Made by a program: the position numbers and the translations under genes
In this document: positions 33,265 through 45,081 of the stretch, piece by piece
Layout: every line of letters starts with the position of its first letter
Position numbering within the stretch: position 1 is the stretch's first letter
The notes under the pieces: model-generated
Seen by the model: the letters and a program-made list of their open reading frames with translations, nothing else
Database searches by the model: none
What the model was told of the DNA's origin: nothing
Assembly (NCBI RefSeq): GCF_038502225.1
Contig: NC_091369.1
Location: forward strand, 13,855,469-13,919,468
Source: Cherax quadricarinatus
Lineage: Eukaryota > Arthropoda > Malacostraca > Decapoda > Parastacidae
Direction: 5' to 3'
DNA length: 64,000 nucleotides

Positions 33265-33905
33265 AAATAAATAGTATAAAATACCAACACAATGGAAATA
33301 TAAACACATGAGTAGTACAATGTGATCCTTTATTGACAACGTTTCGCCCATACAGTGGTCTGTACCAAGTCTACCTCCACATCCACCACCATCAAGGACA
33401 TTACCAGTAATAGACAGGATAAGCTTCAATCCTCTGCAGGGGTGTACACAATCCCTTGTAATGACTGCAGCAAATTATACGTGGGCGAAACATCCAGAGA
33501 CCTCCAAACACGTATTTCAGAACACCAGTACGCAGGCAGATCTGACGATCCAAGGAATGCCTGTGTTCAACACCGAAATTCCCACAACCATTTAATCAAC
33601 TACAGAAACGCAAGACTTATCGCCAGAGAAGACAACACTCAATACCGAAGAATGCTGGAATCCTCCCACTTTAACTCGCCTTACTGCAGTATCTAAGCCA
33701 CTTCTCCACCTCTTCGTGCATATACTGTACGTTTTTCAAGATTGATGGACTGAATTCGTCGTCTCCAGGCTGGGGGATTGATTACCTCAAACTACTACTC
33801 ATCTTCTACCGTTCTTCTCTGTATTGGACTGAAGAACCCACTGGCCAGAGAAACATCACAACAAAAATTCCCAAATGTTGTTTAAGTGTTTCTAAACCGT
33901 TTACA
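33265..33905 (+). mobile_element. Penelope-like element with endonuclease domain
   Basis: The left end is an inverted terminal-repeat piece (complement of the GTGTTTATATTTCCATTGTG end, with CAACGTTTCGCCC). The middle is a GIY-YIG coding region. The right end is a forward terminal repeat with CAAGATTGATGGACTGAAT, GGGATTGATTACCTCAAAC, TATTGGACTGAAGAACCCAC and GAGAAACATCAC. The reverse transcriptase is deleted. The left and right terminal pieces belong to different subfamilies. Confidence 0.8.
33358..33696 (+). pseudogene. GIY-YIG endonuclease domain of a Penelope-like element
   Basis: 113 open codons without a proper start: the upstream edge is the terminal-repeat junction, and the first possible codon there is GTG. 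Residues about 29-65 carry the family signature GVYTIPC..CSKLYVGET followed by R and LQTRISEH. That is, the GIY box, paired cysteines (CNDC), the YIG box and the catalytic arginine. The C-terminus has CVQHRNSHNHLINY and ends at TAA before the 3' repeat. In complete elements this domain follows the RT and makes the target nick. The RT is absent, so it is a remnant. Confidence 0.85.
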
Positions 33906-34479
33906 TCACATCTGGACGGAAGTACTTTTAAAGGTTCCCTTTAGATCCATACGTGGGAACTGAAGGTGTATAGCTCCTGGCATAATGGCTGCTTCGCGCG
34001 CGTCCTTACTGCCTAAAAGAAAGTTGCAACTGTTTGCTCTTATCTTACCAGATTTTTTTCCAAATCTTGCTTAGTCAACTCTGAAGGTGCCATCTTAGTG
34101 TTGCATACCAGGTATAAAACACAGAGGCATCACTGTGGACATGACTATGTTTTAAGCTGTGTGTGTGTGGCTTTTCATTTATTCTGGGAGCTGCCCCACA
34201 ACTTTTATCGCCGAGATGATTCAATGATTTATTATCCTGAGTTCCAAGTGACTGCGATACCCTTTACCGACCTTGGCAGAAGCTCCTCCGAACCTGGAAT
34301 TTATTTTTAGCAGTCACTTATTGACGGAATCGGAGGCTGCCGTTATTCAGGGGTTACGACAACAACGAAAATTATTGGCTGGATGCCTAGGTCCTTCAAA
34401 ACAAGATGCCCTTCCTACTTAAGACGGAGTTACCTGCATACTTCTAGCTGTTTTCTAGAGGAAACTTGACTAATTCGTT
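33906..34479. other. No recognisable feature
   Basis: Unique-looking; no domain-bearing frame. Confidence 0.4.
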
Positions 34480-34600
34480 TCCGTTCCTGATCAGCTGGGA
34501 TCCAATGCATTATTTGGGCTGCTTGCGGCTAGCAACAGCAGCCTGGTTGTTCAGGTTGTGTTGCCTTATCTGTGACCAGGTCATGAGGGCAGTGCGTCTA
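34480..34600 (+). mobile_element. LINE-D/SINE tail, diverged
   Basis: CTGATCAGCTGGGATCC, GGCTAGCAACAGCAGCCTGG and TGTGACCAGGTCATGAGG resemble 12480-12560. Confidence 0.5.
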
Positions 34601-34609
34601 CAGTCTTCA

Positions 34610-34762
34610 CGTAGTGATACAGATAGAATTACCGACAATGTTAAATAAAAGGACACATGCGCAACTAACGTGACACGTTATTGTGGCAACGTTTCGCGAA
34701 ATATTGCCACAAAATGTCACATTAGTTGCATACGTGTCATTTTAGTCTCCATGTAATTCCAT
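34610..34762. mobile_element. Penelope-like inverted terminal repeat
   Basis: AGAATTACCGACAATGTT, AACTAACGTGACACGTTATT, GTGGCAACGTTTCGCG, then the inverted AATATTGCCACAAAATGTCA and CATTAGTTGCATACGTGTC. Same subfamily as 62522-62664. Confidence 0.6.
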
Positions 34763-34894
34763 CTGATGCCTCTGACGCGACCTTGACCAGACTTCAGCCT
34801 CGTATAGCGACGAGTCTCAGATGGCTCACATCTACATAAAGTTCTCCACACTTAATAAAAGCTACTGATACAGTTGCTCTCGAGCATTCTCTCA

Positions 34895-35187
34895 CATCCA
34901 GTAGCTCGATTGCTAGAGCACTCGCCTCGCACATTGAGGTCCTTGGTTCGATCCCCAGTACGGGTGGAAACATTAGGACGTGTTTCCTTAAGACACCTGC
35001 TGTCCCTGTTCACTTATCAGTAAAATAGGTACTTGGGTGTTAGTCGACTGGTGTGGGTCGTATCCTGGGAAAATTGACCCAATTTGCCCGAAATGCTCTG
35101 CATAACCAGCGCCTTTTTGTGTAGTATGTCAATGATGTCATTTAGGTTTGTATACGTTGTACATGTGCTTGTAGAAATAATAATAAC

Positions 35188-35230
<43 letters not shown>
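34895..35230 (+). mobile_element. tRNA-derived SINE 3
   Basis: A box AGTAGCTCGATTGCTAGAGC, B box GGTTCGATCCCCAG, the shared central domain, AAATGCTCTGCATAACC and a (ATT)n tail at 35187-35230. Confidence 0.8.
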
Positions 35231-35231
<1 letters not shown>

Positions 35232-35549
35232 TAGGGAACGCCCCGGAAACCTCTTTTCCTACAGGAAACATTAAATAAAATTGAGCCATAATTCTTTTCC
35301 CTCCATCCAACAAATTACCATACATACTCTATTAGCAAATAAATGGTTACTATAGTAAGCCAAAGCTTCGTCCGTACCCTTAGAAGCTGGATGCGCGTTG
35401 TAATCACAAAGAACGTAGACAAGGATGTTGTCTACGTCACGAGATCTTCCTCAGTAATAATGAGACTCCTCAGTCCTCACTTAATTACAAGACGACTTGA
35501 CACATTGCAGACAGGTCGTTCACGAGCAACTTGAGCCAGTCTCCCTATC

Positions 35550-35621
<72 letters not shown>

Positions 35622-35912
35622 CTTTATTTCTAAAAGTACATGATACAACTAATACAGATCATAGCTGACATCAGTGACATATTATATAGAAAGTCTCAGG
35701 TTATGCAGAGCATTTCGGGTCGGGCAAATTAGGTTAATTTTGTACCCAGGATGCGTCCCACACCAGTCGACTAACACCCAGGTACCTATTTACCGCTAGA
35801 TAAAGAGGGACAGCAGGTGTCTTAAGGAAACACGTCCAAATGTTTCCACCTGTACCAAGGATCGAACCACGGACCTTAAAGTGTGAGCTGAGTGCGCTAC
35901 CAACCTAGCTCC
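35550..35912 (-). mobile_element. tRNA-derived SINE 4, minus strand
   Basis: The (AAT)n at 35550-35620 is the tail. TTATGCAGAGCATTTCGGG, CCCACACCAGTCGACTAACA and GGATCGAACCACGGACC are complements of the SINE body and B box. The head ends near 35912. Confidence 0.8.
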
Positions 35913-35917
35913 TAGAA

Positions 35918-36095
35918 TTAGACACATGCAACATTTGGGTATCTTTATTAGTAGACGTTTCGCCATCTAGTGGCTTTATCACTACAAACACAATGTGAAG
36001 ACTGCAAATCTGATTAAGCCACTGGATGACGAAGCGTCTGCAAATAAAGGTACCCAGATGTTGTATATGTGTTTAATTCTTCATTTTGTCGGTAG
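35918..36095. mobile_element. Penelope-like inverted terminal repeat
   Basis: Left arm AGACACATGCAACATTTGGG, AGACGTTTCGCC and TAGTGGCTTTATCAC. Right arm AAGCCACTGGATGACGAAGC and AAAGGTACCCAGATGTTGTA, with TTTGTCGGTAGTGAATG at the end. Arms are similar but not perfect. Confidence 0.65.
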
Positions 36096-36890
36096 TGAAT
36101 GCAACTGATGTACACAGATGAAACTTGTTTGTCTAGCCCGCTAGCCCGCTAGCCCGCTGATCAATAAGATACACGAGCAACGTAGCTAAATGAATCTTGA
36201 ATGACTCCGCTTCGTCTCCTGGGAAAAATTCTACAGTTAACCTATTTCAGAGCTGCCTGACGCCCTTAATATCTATTACAAAAAAACTACTCTGAAACAG
36301 TCGCCCTTATATCCTACTCTTCACTGTTGTTCCTGTTTGCCGCCTTCATACCTCAGTACACAGTTTTCCTCAGCCTTCAGCTCGTCCTCTAATTCACACA
36401 AACAAACTTCTCGGTTAGGTTACCTTGTCTTCTATTCATAAAAAAACAATTTTAACATAGCACAACGGGAAAAATGTAAATTAGAGAAAAAAGTTCTGCC
36501 GGGCGAACAGAAAACGGGCACCATTGAGATGGTAAACCCAACTAAATAAGATTTTCACACGCAGTGTCTTTATCAGTCTCCCATTTGACTCTTTTTTTTT
36601 TCAAAACTGAAATGATGTCTGTCATTAAGAGGAGGGATGGCAGGCTTTTCGTCAATACTTAAGTAGAAACTTCAGTCGAGACTTGAGTACATCCTCCAAG
36701 GCTCAAAAACTTGTTTCTAAAATTTCTTACCAACCTAGTGTCCCATCACGTTTTCTTTCTGTCTTTCTCAGCTACTGTATTAACTTTCATGTCTGTGACA
36801 CTTGTAGAAATAAATTCACCCGCCACATATTTCCCACGCAGGCCTCTTCATTAACTTCTCACAACTTCTTATATTGACAGCTGCCGTCTC
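36096..36890. other. No recognisable feature
   Basis: GCCCGCTA is repeated three times at 36136-36160; otherwise nothing recognised. Confidence 0.4.

Positions 36891-36948
<58 letters not shown>
36890..36948. repeat. (CT)n microsatellite
   Basis: About 58 bp. Confidence 0.95.
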
Positions 36949-36952
<4 letters not shown>

Positions 36953-37154
36953 CACACAAGTTAACACTACCTTTGACTTCAAAATCAACTGAGATCATGA
37001 CAACATTTGTCAGAGGTAAAACTTGAAATGGATCGCGATAAACCCTAGCATAAACACAAGGACAAATAACAGGTTTGTCATACAAATCCAAACACACGAG
37101 TATACCGTACAACTCTGACGCCGACAGTGCAATACTCTCGGTCTTTCTCTCTCC

Positions 37155-37515
<361 letters not shown>

Positions 37516-38495
37516 GCACACTGGGTCCCACAGGGGTCGGTCCTTCGACCAGTGCTATTTTTGGTATCTGTGAATGACCTGATGGAAGTGTTAGACTCAG
37601 AAGTGTCCCTGTTCGCAGATGATGTGAAGGTAATGAGGAGAATTAAATCGGATGAGGATCAGGCAGGACTTCAAAGAGACCTGGACAGACTGGACACCTG
37701 GTCCAGCAACTGGCTTCTCGAATTTAACCCCGCCAAATGCAAAGTCATGAAGATCGGGGAAGGGCACAGAAGACCTCAGACGGAGTATAAGCTAGGTGGC
37801 CAAAGACTGCAAACCTCGCTCAGGGAGAAAGAGAAAGGGTGAGAACAACACCGAGCATGTCTCCTGAGGCGCACATCAACCAGACAACTGCTGCAGCATA
37901 TGGGCGCCTGGCAAACCTGAGAATAGCGTTCCGATACCTTAGTAATGAATCGTTCAAGACAGTGTACACCGTGTACGTCAGGCCTATACTGGAGTGTGCA
38001 GCAAGAATTTGGAACCCACACCTGGTCAGGCACGTCAAGAAATTAGAGAAAGTGCAAAAATTTGCGACAAGGTTAGTTCCATAGTTAAGGGGAATGTCCT
38101 ACGAAGAAAGGTTAAGGGAAATCGGCCTTACAACACTGGAGGACAGGAGGGTTAGGGGAGACATGATGACGACATACAAAATACTGCGTGGAACACCCAA
38201 GGTGGACAAAGACAGGATGTTCCAGAGAGGGGACACAGAAACAAAGGGTCACACCTGGAAGTTGATGACTCAAATGAGTCAAAGGGATGTTAAGTATTTC
38301 TTCAGTCATAGTCAGGAAGTGGAATAGTCTAGCAAGTGATGTAGTGGAGGCAGGAACCATACATAGCTTTAAGATGAGGTATGATACAGCTCATGGAGCA
38401 GGGAGAGAGAGGACCTAGTAGCGTTCAGTGAAGAGGTGGGGCCAGGAACTGAGTCTTGACCCCTGCAACCACAAGTAGGTTAGTACAATTACGTG
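37516..38495 (+). mobile_element. CR1-like LINE 3' fragment 6
   Basis: Starts inside the RT at GVPQGSV and runs to the 3' terminus, ending GTGAGCAC(AC)n. It has frameshifts near 37840, 38085 and 38310. Confidence 0.85.
37518..38327 (+). pseudogene. CR1-like RT C-terminal half, broken
   Basis: Pieces at 37552-37842, 37839-38084 and 38094-38327. They hold the catalytic box SLFADDVKVM, LQRDLDRLDTWSSNWLLEFN, YVRPILECAARIWNPHLV, MSYEERLREIGLTTLEDRR and DMMTTYKILRG. N-terminal RT motifs and the endonuclease are lost by 5' truncation. One frame ends at a TAG in place of the E of LVPEL. Confidence 0.8.
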
Positions 38496-38523
38496 AGCAC
38501 ACACACACACACACACACACACA
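38496..38523. repeat. (AC)n microsatellite
   Basis: Short AC run between CR1-like fragments 6 and 7. Confidence 0.9.
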
Positions 38524-38671
38524 CGAGAGTGAAGGCAGGATCCACACATATCTTTAAGATGAGATACGATTAAACTCATAAAGCAGGGAGAGTGTGGACC
38601 TAGTAGCGATCAGTGAAGAGGCGGGGGCCAGGAGCTATGATTCGACCCCTGCAACCACAATTAGGTGAGTA
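38524..38671 (+). mobile_element. CR1-like LINE 3' fragment 7
   Basis: GTGAAGGCAGGATCCACAC through GACCCCTGCAACCACAATTA and GGTGAGTAT. Confidence 0.75.
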
Positions 38672-38689
38672 TATCCATAATGTTTCTTC

Positions 38690-39340
38690 TAATGTTACAC
38701 ACACATCCCTTGTTAATAATTTACCAGTGCTCCCACATAACGACTTTGCCAGCCAGTTTTTCCCTATTCCTCGTAAGATTTTGTATGTCGTAATCATGTC
38801 TCTTCTCTCTGCGTAGGTCGTCAAGTTCATGCTGTTTTAGTACTAGTCTGGTATAAACCTTAAAAATAGAAAATGTTTCGGTCCTGGGACCTTGATTAAA
38901 CTGTCAGGACCGAAACGTTTACTCACGTTTACTCACCTTTCTAAACCAACTCGTCTGTTTGCAGACCTGTGGACCTCTACAAGCTTCTTCACGTGCTTGA
39001 CCATGTGTGGGCTCCATGCTGGGGCTGCGTACTCTGCCTGGCCTTAGTGGTCATATATAAAGTTCTGGAGAATTATTGTCTCCGAATGCTGTTGTGAATT
39101 TCGTAATCTTTCATGTGCCGCTGGCGTAATACGCTTTGCGTAGTTCTGGTGATATTCTTGGTCCTTTCAGTTTACTGATATCTGCACCCTCCCTGCGCCC
39201 ATGCTGTACTCCGTGTCCGATTTTCCGTTGCCTTCCCTAATTCGCCTGACCTTTCTTTTGTTTGGGTCGAACTCGAGAAACCACTTGTTTGATCATATCT
39301 GCCATTTGTTGACTTTTCCGTAGAGGTAACCACTCTCCTT
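38690..39340 (-). mobile_element. Diverged CR1-like fragment, minus strand
   Basis: The complement encodes RRDMITTYKIL at about 38760-38815 and, at 38975-39340, degenerate WSNKWFLEFDPNKRK and TEYSMGA. It is interrupted by the Penelope-like piece at 38840-38945. Clearly older than the other CR1-like copies. Confidence 0.55.
38840..38945. mobile_element. Penelope-like inverted fragment
   Basis: GTTTCGGTCCTGGGACCTTG and its partial complement CAGGACCGAAACGTTTACTC, a different stem sequence (GGTCC/GGACC) before the same CGAAACGTT box. Confidence 0.5.
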
Positions 39341-39359
39341 TAATTTTCTTCTTATTTTG

Positions 39360-39385
39360 CATGATAATAATTAATAATAATAGTA

Positions 39386-39421
<36 letters not shown>

Positions 39422-39428
39422 TAATAAT
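39360..39428. repeat. (AAT)n microsatellite
   Basis: Imperfect, about 68 bp. Confidence 0.9.
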
Positions 39429-40453
39429 CACAGACCGTGTGGGTTTGTGTTTGGGTAGAGAGAGGCGCGGTTTGGGAGAGATAAGGCTGGGGGGGGAGGG
39501 TTCCAGCTTGCAGTCATTATCGTTACGATGTTTTGGAAGCTGCGGTTTGACTCCCGAAGGAACACATGATCACTAACAGGTTCCTAGGAGAGCCCTGATA
39601 GGCTAAAATGGTGGCGGCGCTATGTGGTCTTATGGACCATGTGATCTTATGGACCATGTGATCTTATGGACCACATGGAGTGAAACAGTCGTTCGAATGG
39701 AATTGAAAATTGGCATCGGCGGGCTGAGCAGCAATGATAATAGTCTCCTCTGGCAATCCAATGATCAGGGTTCGAATCTCGCTGGGATGGAAGGCAGACT
39801 ATAACCTTATCCCATTAGGCTTGCAAAATGCCTCCAGGTACACAAAGCATTCAGCTAAGTGAAGTTAGAGCAAAATATCAATAGCCTGGTGGTAGCGATT
39901 CCAGTCTCAAGGTTGGCTTAACAAACCCGTAAGTATTTCACGGTGCCTGAGCTAAGATGGTCCAGATTTGTTTTTATTACTTGTGGTGGAGGAGGAAGAG
40001 GTCAAAATAGAATGGAAAAAACTGCTCAAAAATAAAAATAATTATAATATACAATTGGTTACTTTTCGACATGAGTTATTTACATATTCGGGAATTTGAG
40101 CAGTCTGTGTAAGTTTAAAAAAATCTTGGTTTATTTTGGTCAGTTTTACGTTCAATAAACGTGTTAGTTTTAAGATTGTTCCTTTCTCGTTTTCATTTTC
40201 CTAATTCGTATCTTATTAGTTTCAACGTATTAAACACTTTAAAAAATGGTAAATTGAGGTTAGAATTCCCAATAAACAGTGAAAAGAAATGTAGCAGTGG
40301 GAAGCAGTGTATAACAGTGACATTCACTACTCTGGTCAGTACAATCACAGAAAGAGTTCACTGTAAGGAATTCATTAACGTAGCGGTGAAGAGGTTTTTG
40401 ATCCATGGAACTGAAGCTGTCCTCAGCCTATCATGGTAAGATTGATTTCTGAC
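39429..40453. other. No recognisable feature
   Basis: Includes three 18-bp units of GTGATCTTATGGACCAT at 39622-39675. Otherwise unique-looking. Confidence 0.4.
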
Positions 40454-43400
40454 AGCAGGTACGGTGGATCAGTACAGTACTGCAGCAGCAGGTACGGTGG
40501 CTTAATACCAGTACTGCAGCAGCAGGTACGGTGGTTCAATACCAGTACTGTAGCAGCAGGTACGGTTGTTCAATACCAGTACTGTAGCAGCAGGTACGGT
40601 GGTTCAATACCAGTACTGTAGCAGCAGGTACGGTGGTTCAATGCCAGTACTGTAGCAGCAGGTACGGTGGCTTAATACCAGTACTGCAGCAGCAGGTACG
40701 GTGGTTCAATACCAGTACTGTAGCAGCAGGTACGGTGGTTCAATACCAGTACTGTAGCAGCAGGTACGGTGGTTCAATGCCAGTACTGCAGCAGCAGGTA
40801 CGGTGGTTCAATACCAGTACTGTAGCAGCAGGTACGGTGGTTCAATACCAGTACTGTAGCAGCAGGTACGGTGGTTCAATGCCAGTACTGTAGCAGCAGG
40901 TACGGTGGTTCAATACCAGTACTGTAGCAGCAGGTACGGTGGTTCAATACCAGTACTGCAGCAGCAGGTACGGTGGTTCAATACCAGTACTGCAGCAGCA
41001 GGTACGGTGGTTCAATGCCAGTACTGTAGCAGCAGGTACGGTGGCTTAATACCAGTACTGCAGCAGCAGGTACGGTGGTTCAATACCAGTACTGTAGCAG
41101 CAAGTACGGTGGTTCAATACCAGTACTGTAGCAGCAGGTACGGTGGTTCAATGCCAGTACTGTAGCAGCAGGTACGGTGGTTCAATACCAGTATTGTAGC
41201 AGCAGGTACGGTGGTTCAATACCAGTACTGCAGCAGCAGGTACGGTGGTTCAATACTAGTACTGCAGCAGCAGGTACGGTGGTTCAATACCAGTACTGCA
41301 GCAGCAGGTACGGTGGTTCAATACTAGTACTGCAGCAGCAGGTACGGTGGTTCAATACCAGTACTGTAGCAGCAGGTACGGTGGTTCAATACCAGTACTG
41401 CAGCAGCAGGTACGGTGGTTCAATACTAGTACTGCAGCAGCAGGTACGGTGGTTCAATACCAGTACTGCAGCAGCAGGTACGGTGGTTCAATACTAGTAC
41501 TGCAGCAGCAGGTACGGTGGTTCAATACCAGTACTGCAGCAGCAGGTACGGTGGTTCAATACTAGTACTGCAGCAGCAGGTACGGTTGTTCAATACCAGT
41601 ACTGCAGCAGCAGGTACGGTGGTTCAATACCAGTACTGCAGCAGCAGGTACCAGGTTTCAATACTAGTACTGCAGCAGCAGGTACGGTGGTTCAATACTA
41701 GTACTGCAGCAGCAGGTACGGTGGTTCAATACTAGTACTGCAGCAGCAGGTACGGTGGTTCAATACCAGTACTGCAGCAGCAGGTACGGTGGTTCAATAC
41801 TAGTACTGCAGCAGCAGGTACGGTGGTTCAATACCAGTACTGCAGCAGCAGGTACGGTGGTTCAATACCAGTACTGTAGCAGCAGGTACGGTGGTTCAAT
41901 ACCAGTACTGCAGCAGCAGGTACGGTGGTTCAATACTAGTACTGCAGCAGCAGGTACGGTGGTTCAATACCAGTACTGCAGCAGCAGGTACGGTGGTTCA
42001 ATTCCAGTACTGCAGCAATAGGTACGGTGGTTCAATGCCAGTGCTGCAGCAGCAGGTACGGTGGTTCAATACCACTACTGCAGCAACAGGTACAGTGGTT
42101 CAATACCAGTACTGCCGCATCAGGTACGGTGGTTCAATACCTGTACTGCAGCAGCAGGTACCAGGTTTCAATACTAGTACTGCAGCAGCAGGTACGGTGG
42201 TTCAATGCCAGTGCTGCAGCAGCAGGTACGGTGGTTCAATACCAGTACTGCAGCAGCAGGTACGGTGGTTCAATACCAGTACTGCAGCAGCAGGTACCGG
42301 GGTTCAATACCAGTACTGCAGCAGCAGGTACCGGGGTTCAATACCAGTACTGCAGCAGCAGGTACCGGGGTTCGATACCAGTACTGCAGTAGCAGGTACC
42401 GGGATTCAATACCAGTACTGCAGTAGCAGGTACCGGGGTTCAATACCAGTACTGCAGTAGCAGGTACCGGGGTTCAATACCAGTACTGCAGTAGCAGGTA
42501 CCGGGGTTCAATATCAGTACTGCAGCAGCAGGTACGGTGGTCAATACTAGTACTGCAGCAGCAGGTACGGTGGTTCAATATCAGTACTGCAGCAGCAGGT
42601 ACGGTGGTTCAATACCAGTACTGCAGCAGCAGGTACGGTGGTTCAATACTAGTACTGCAGCAGCAGGTACGGTGGTTCAATACTAGTACTGCAGCAGCAG
42701 GTACGGTGGTTCAATACTAGTACTGCAGCAGCAGGTACCGGGGTTCAATACTAGTACTGCAGCAGCATGTACGGTGGTTCAATACCAGTACTGCAGCAGC
42801 AGAAACCGGGGTTCAATACCAGTACTGCAGCAGCAGGAACCGGGCTTCAATGCCAGTACTGCAGCAGCAGGAACCGGGGTTCAATACCAGTACTGCAGCA
42901 GCAGGAACCGGGATTCAATGCCAGTACTGCAGCAGCAGGAACCGGGGTTTAATACTAGTACTGCAGCAGCAGGAACCGGGGTTCAATGCCAGTACTGCAG
43001 CAGCAGGAACCGGGGTTCAATACCAGTAGTGCAGCAGCAGGTACCGGGGTTCAATACCAGTACTGCAGCAGCAGAAACCGGGGTTCAATACCAGTGCTGC
43101 AGCAGCAGGAACCGGGATTCAATGCCAGTACTGCAGCAGCAGGAACCGGGGTTCAATACCAGTAGTGCAGCAGCAGGTACCGGGGTTCAATACCAGTACT
43201 GCAGCAGCAGAAACCGGGGTTCAATACCAGTGCTGCAGCAGCAGGAACCGGGGTTCAATGCCAGTACTGCAGCAGCAGGAACCGGGGTTCAATACCAGTA
43301 GTGCAGCAGCAGGTACCGGGGTTCAATACCAGTAGTGCAGCAGCAGGTACCGGGGTTCAATGCCAGTACTGCAGCAGCAGGTACCGGGGTTCAATACCAG

Positions 43401-43669
43401 TAGTGCAGCAGCAGGTACCGGGGTTCAATACCAGTACTGCAGCAGCAGAAACCGGGGTTCAATACCAGTAGTGCAGCAGCAGGTACCGGGGTTCAATACC
43501 AGTAGTGCAGCAGCAGGTACCGGGGTTCAATGCCAGTACTGCAGCAGCAGGTACCGGGGTTCAATACCAGTAGTGCAGCAGCAGGTACCGGGGTTCAATA
43601 CCAGTAGTGCAGCAGCAGGTACCAGGGTTCAATACCAGTAGTGCAGCAGCAGGTACCAGGGTTCAATAC
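40454..43669. repeat. 34-bp satellite, ~95 units
   Basis: Unit CAGGTACGGTGGTTCAATAC plus CAGTACTGCAGCAG. Variants are regional: ACGGTGG dominates to about 42290 and again at 42530-42780, ACCGGGG at 42290-42530 and after 43030, and GGAACCGGGG at 42830-43290. A 34-bp period cycles the reading frame, so 102-bp pseudo-periodic frames appear; not coding. Most units contain GGTTCAATAC, which fits the Pol III B-box core GWTCRANNC. Confidence 0.95.
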
Positions 43670-43723
43670 TTTCCCCCATCACCAGAGGTTATATTTTCAC
43701 CCCAGAGGTCAGTCCCTCCCCCA

Positions 43724-43782
43724 TAAGGTCACTGGACAGGTCACTGGACAGGTCACTGGACAGGTCACCGGACAGGTCACAC
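43724..43782. repeat. 12-bp repeat (CAGGTCACTGGA)n
   Basis: About 4.5 units just after the 34-bp array. Confidence 0.85.
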
Positions 43783-43881
43783 CACGCACCGGGATTTTCC
43801 ACACGTGACTTTTTTGTTCATAATAGGTTTATTTTTTTTTATTGAATCGGTTGCAACAATTTGTTGGGTTTCCTTAAATTC

Positions 43882-43882
<1 letters not shown>

Positions 43883-43950
<68 letters not shown>
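43883..43950. repeat. (GT)n microsatellite
   Basis: About 68 bp abutting the 3' terminus of the large CR1-like element. Confidence 0.95.
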
Positions 43951-43953
<3 letters not shown>

Positions 43954-44028
43954 CACCTAGTTACTCACCTAGTTGAGGTTGCAGGGGTCGAGTCCAAGCT
44001 CCTGGCCCCGCCTCTTCACTGGTCGCTA

Positions 44029-44481
44029 CTAGGTCACTCTCCCTGAACCATGAGCTTTATCGTACCTCTGCTTAAAGCTATGTATGGATCCTGCCTCCAC
44101 TACATCGCTTCCCAAACTATTCCACTTACTGACTACTCTGTGGCTGAAGAAATACTTCCTAACATCCCTTTGATTCATCTGTGTCTTCAGCTTCCAACTG
44201 TGTCCCCGTGTTGCTGTGTCCAGTCTCTGGAACATCCTGTCTTTGTCCACCTTGTCAATTCCTCTCAGTATTTTGTAAGTCGTTATCATGTCCCCCCTAT
44301 CTCTCCTGTCCTCCAGTGTCGTCAGGTTGAATTCCCTTAACCTCTCCTCGTAGGACATACCTTTTAACTCTGGGACTAGTCTTGTTGCAAACCTTTGCAC
44401 TTTCTCTAGTTTCTTTACATGCTTGGCTAGGTGTGGGTTCCAAACTGGTGCCGCATACTCCAATATGGGCCTAACGTACAC
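44029..44481 (-). pseudogene. CR1-like polyprotein, C-terminal segment
   Basis: 150 codons: YVRPILEYAAPVWNPHLAKH, KLEKVQRFATRLVPELKG, LEDRRDRGDMITTYKILRG, YFFSHRVVSKWNSLGSDVVE. Separated from the upstream RT by an in-frame TGA near 44513. There the sister copies have CGA (the R of FRHL or FRYL), consistent with a CpG C-to-T change. Confidence 0.85.
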
Positions 44482-44517
44482 GGTGTACAGGGTCCTGAAC
44501 GATTCCTTATTAAGATG

Positions 44518-45060
44518 TCAGAATGCTGTTCTGAGGTTTGCTAGGCGCCCATATGCTGTGGCAGTTATTTGGTTGATGTGCGCTTCAGGAGATGTGCCTG
44601 GTGTTATACTCTCCCCAAGATCTTTTTCCTTGAGTGATGTTTGTAGTCTCTGGCCCCCTAGACTGTACTCCATCTGCGGTCTTCTTTGCCCTTTCCCAAT
44701 CCTCATGACTTTGCACTTGGTGGGATTGAACTCCAGGAGCCAGTTGCTGGACCAGGTCTGCAGCCTGTCCAGATCCCTTTGTATTTCTGCCTGGTCTTCG
44801 ATCGAATGAACTCTTCTCATCAACTTCACGTCATCTGCAAACAGGGACACCTCGGAGTTTATTCCTTCCGTCATGTCGTTCACAAATACCAGAAACAGCA
44901 CTGGTCCTAGGACTGACCCCTGTGGGACCCCGCTGGTCACAGGTGCCCACTCTGACACCTCGCCACGTACCATTACTCGCTGCTGTCTTCCTGACAAGTA
45001 TTCCCTGATCCATTGCAGTGCCTTCCCTGTTATCCCTGCTTGGTCCTCCAGTTTTTGCAC
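44518..45060 (-). pseudogene. CR1-like reverse transcriptase, catalytic and thumb part
   Basis: 180 codons. QWIREYLSGRQQRVMV, then the primer-grip region SGVPQGSVLGPVLFLVFVND, the catalytic SLFADDVKLM, and DRLQTWSSNWLLEFNPTKCK. It continues the frame of 45082-46570 after a frameshift. Confidence 0.85.
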
Positions 45061-45081
45061 TAATCTCTTGTGTGGTACTTA

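Noticed and set aside
40433..43669. CRISPR-like array of 34-bp repeats
   Set aside because: Units are directly adjacent with no spacers, and the setting is eukaryotic. It is a satellite.
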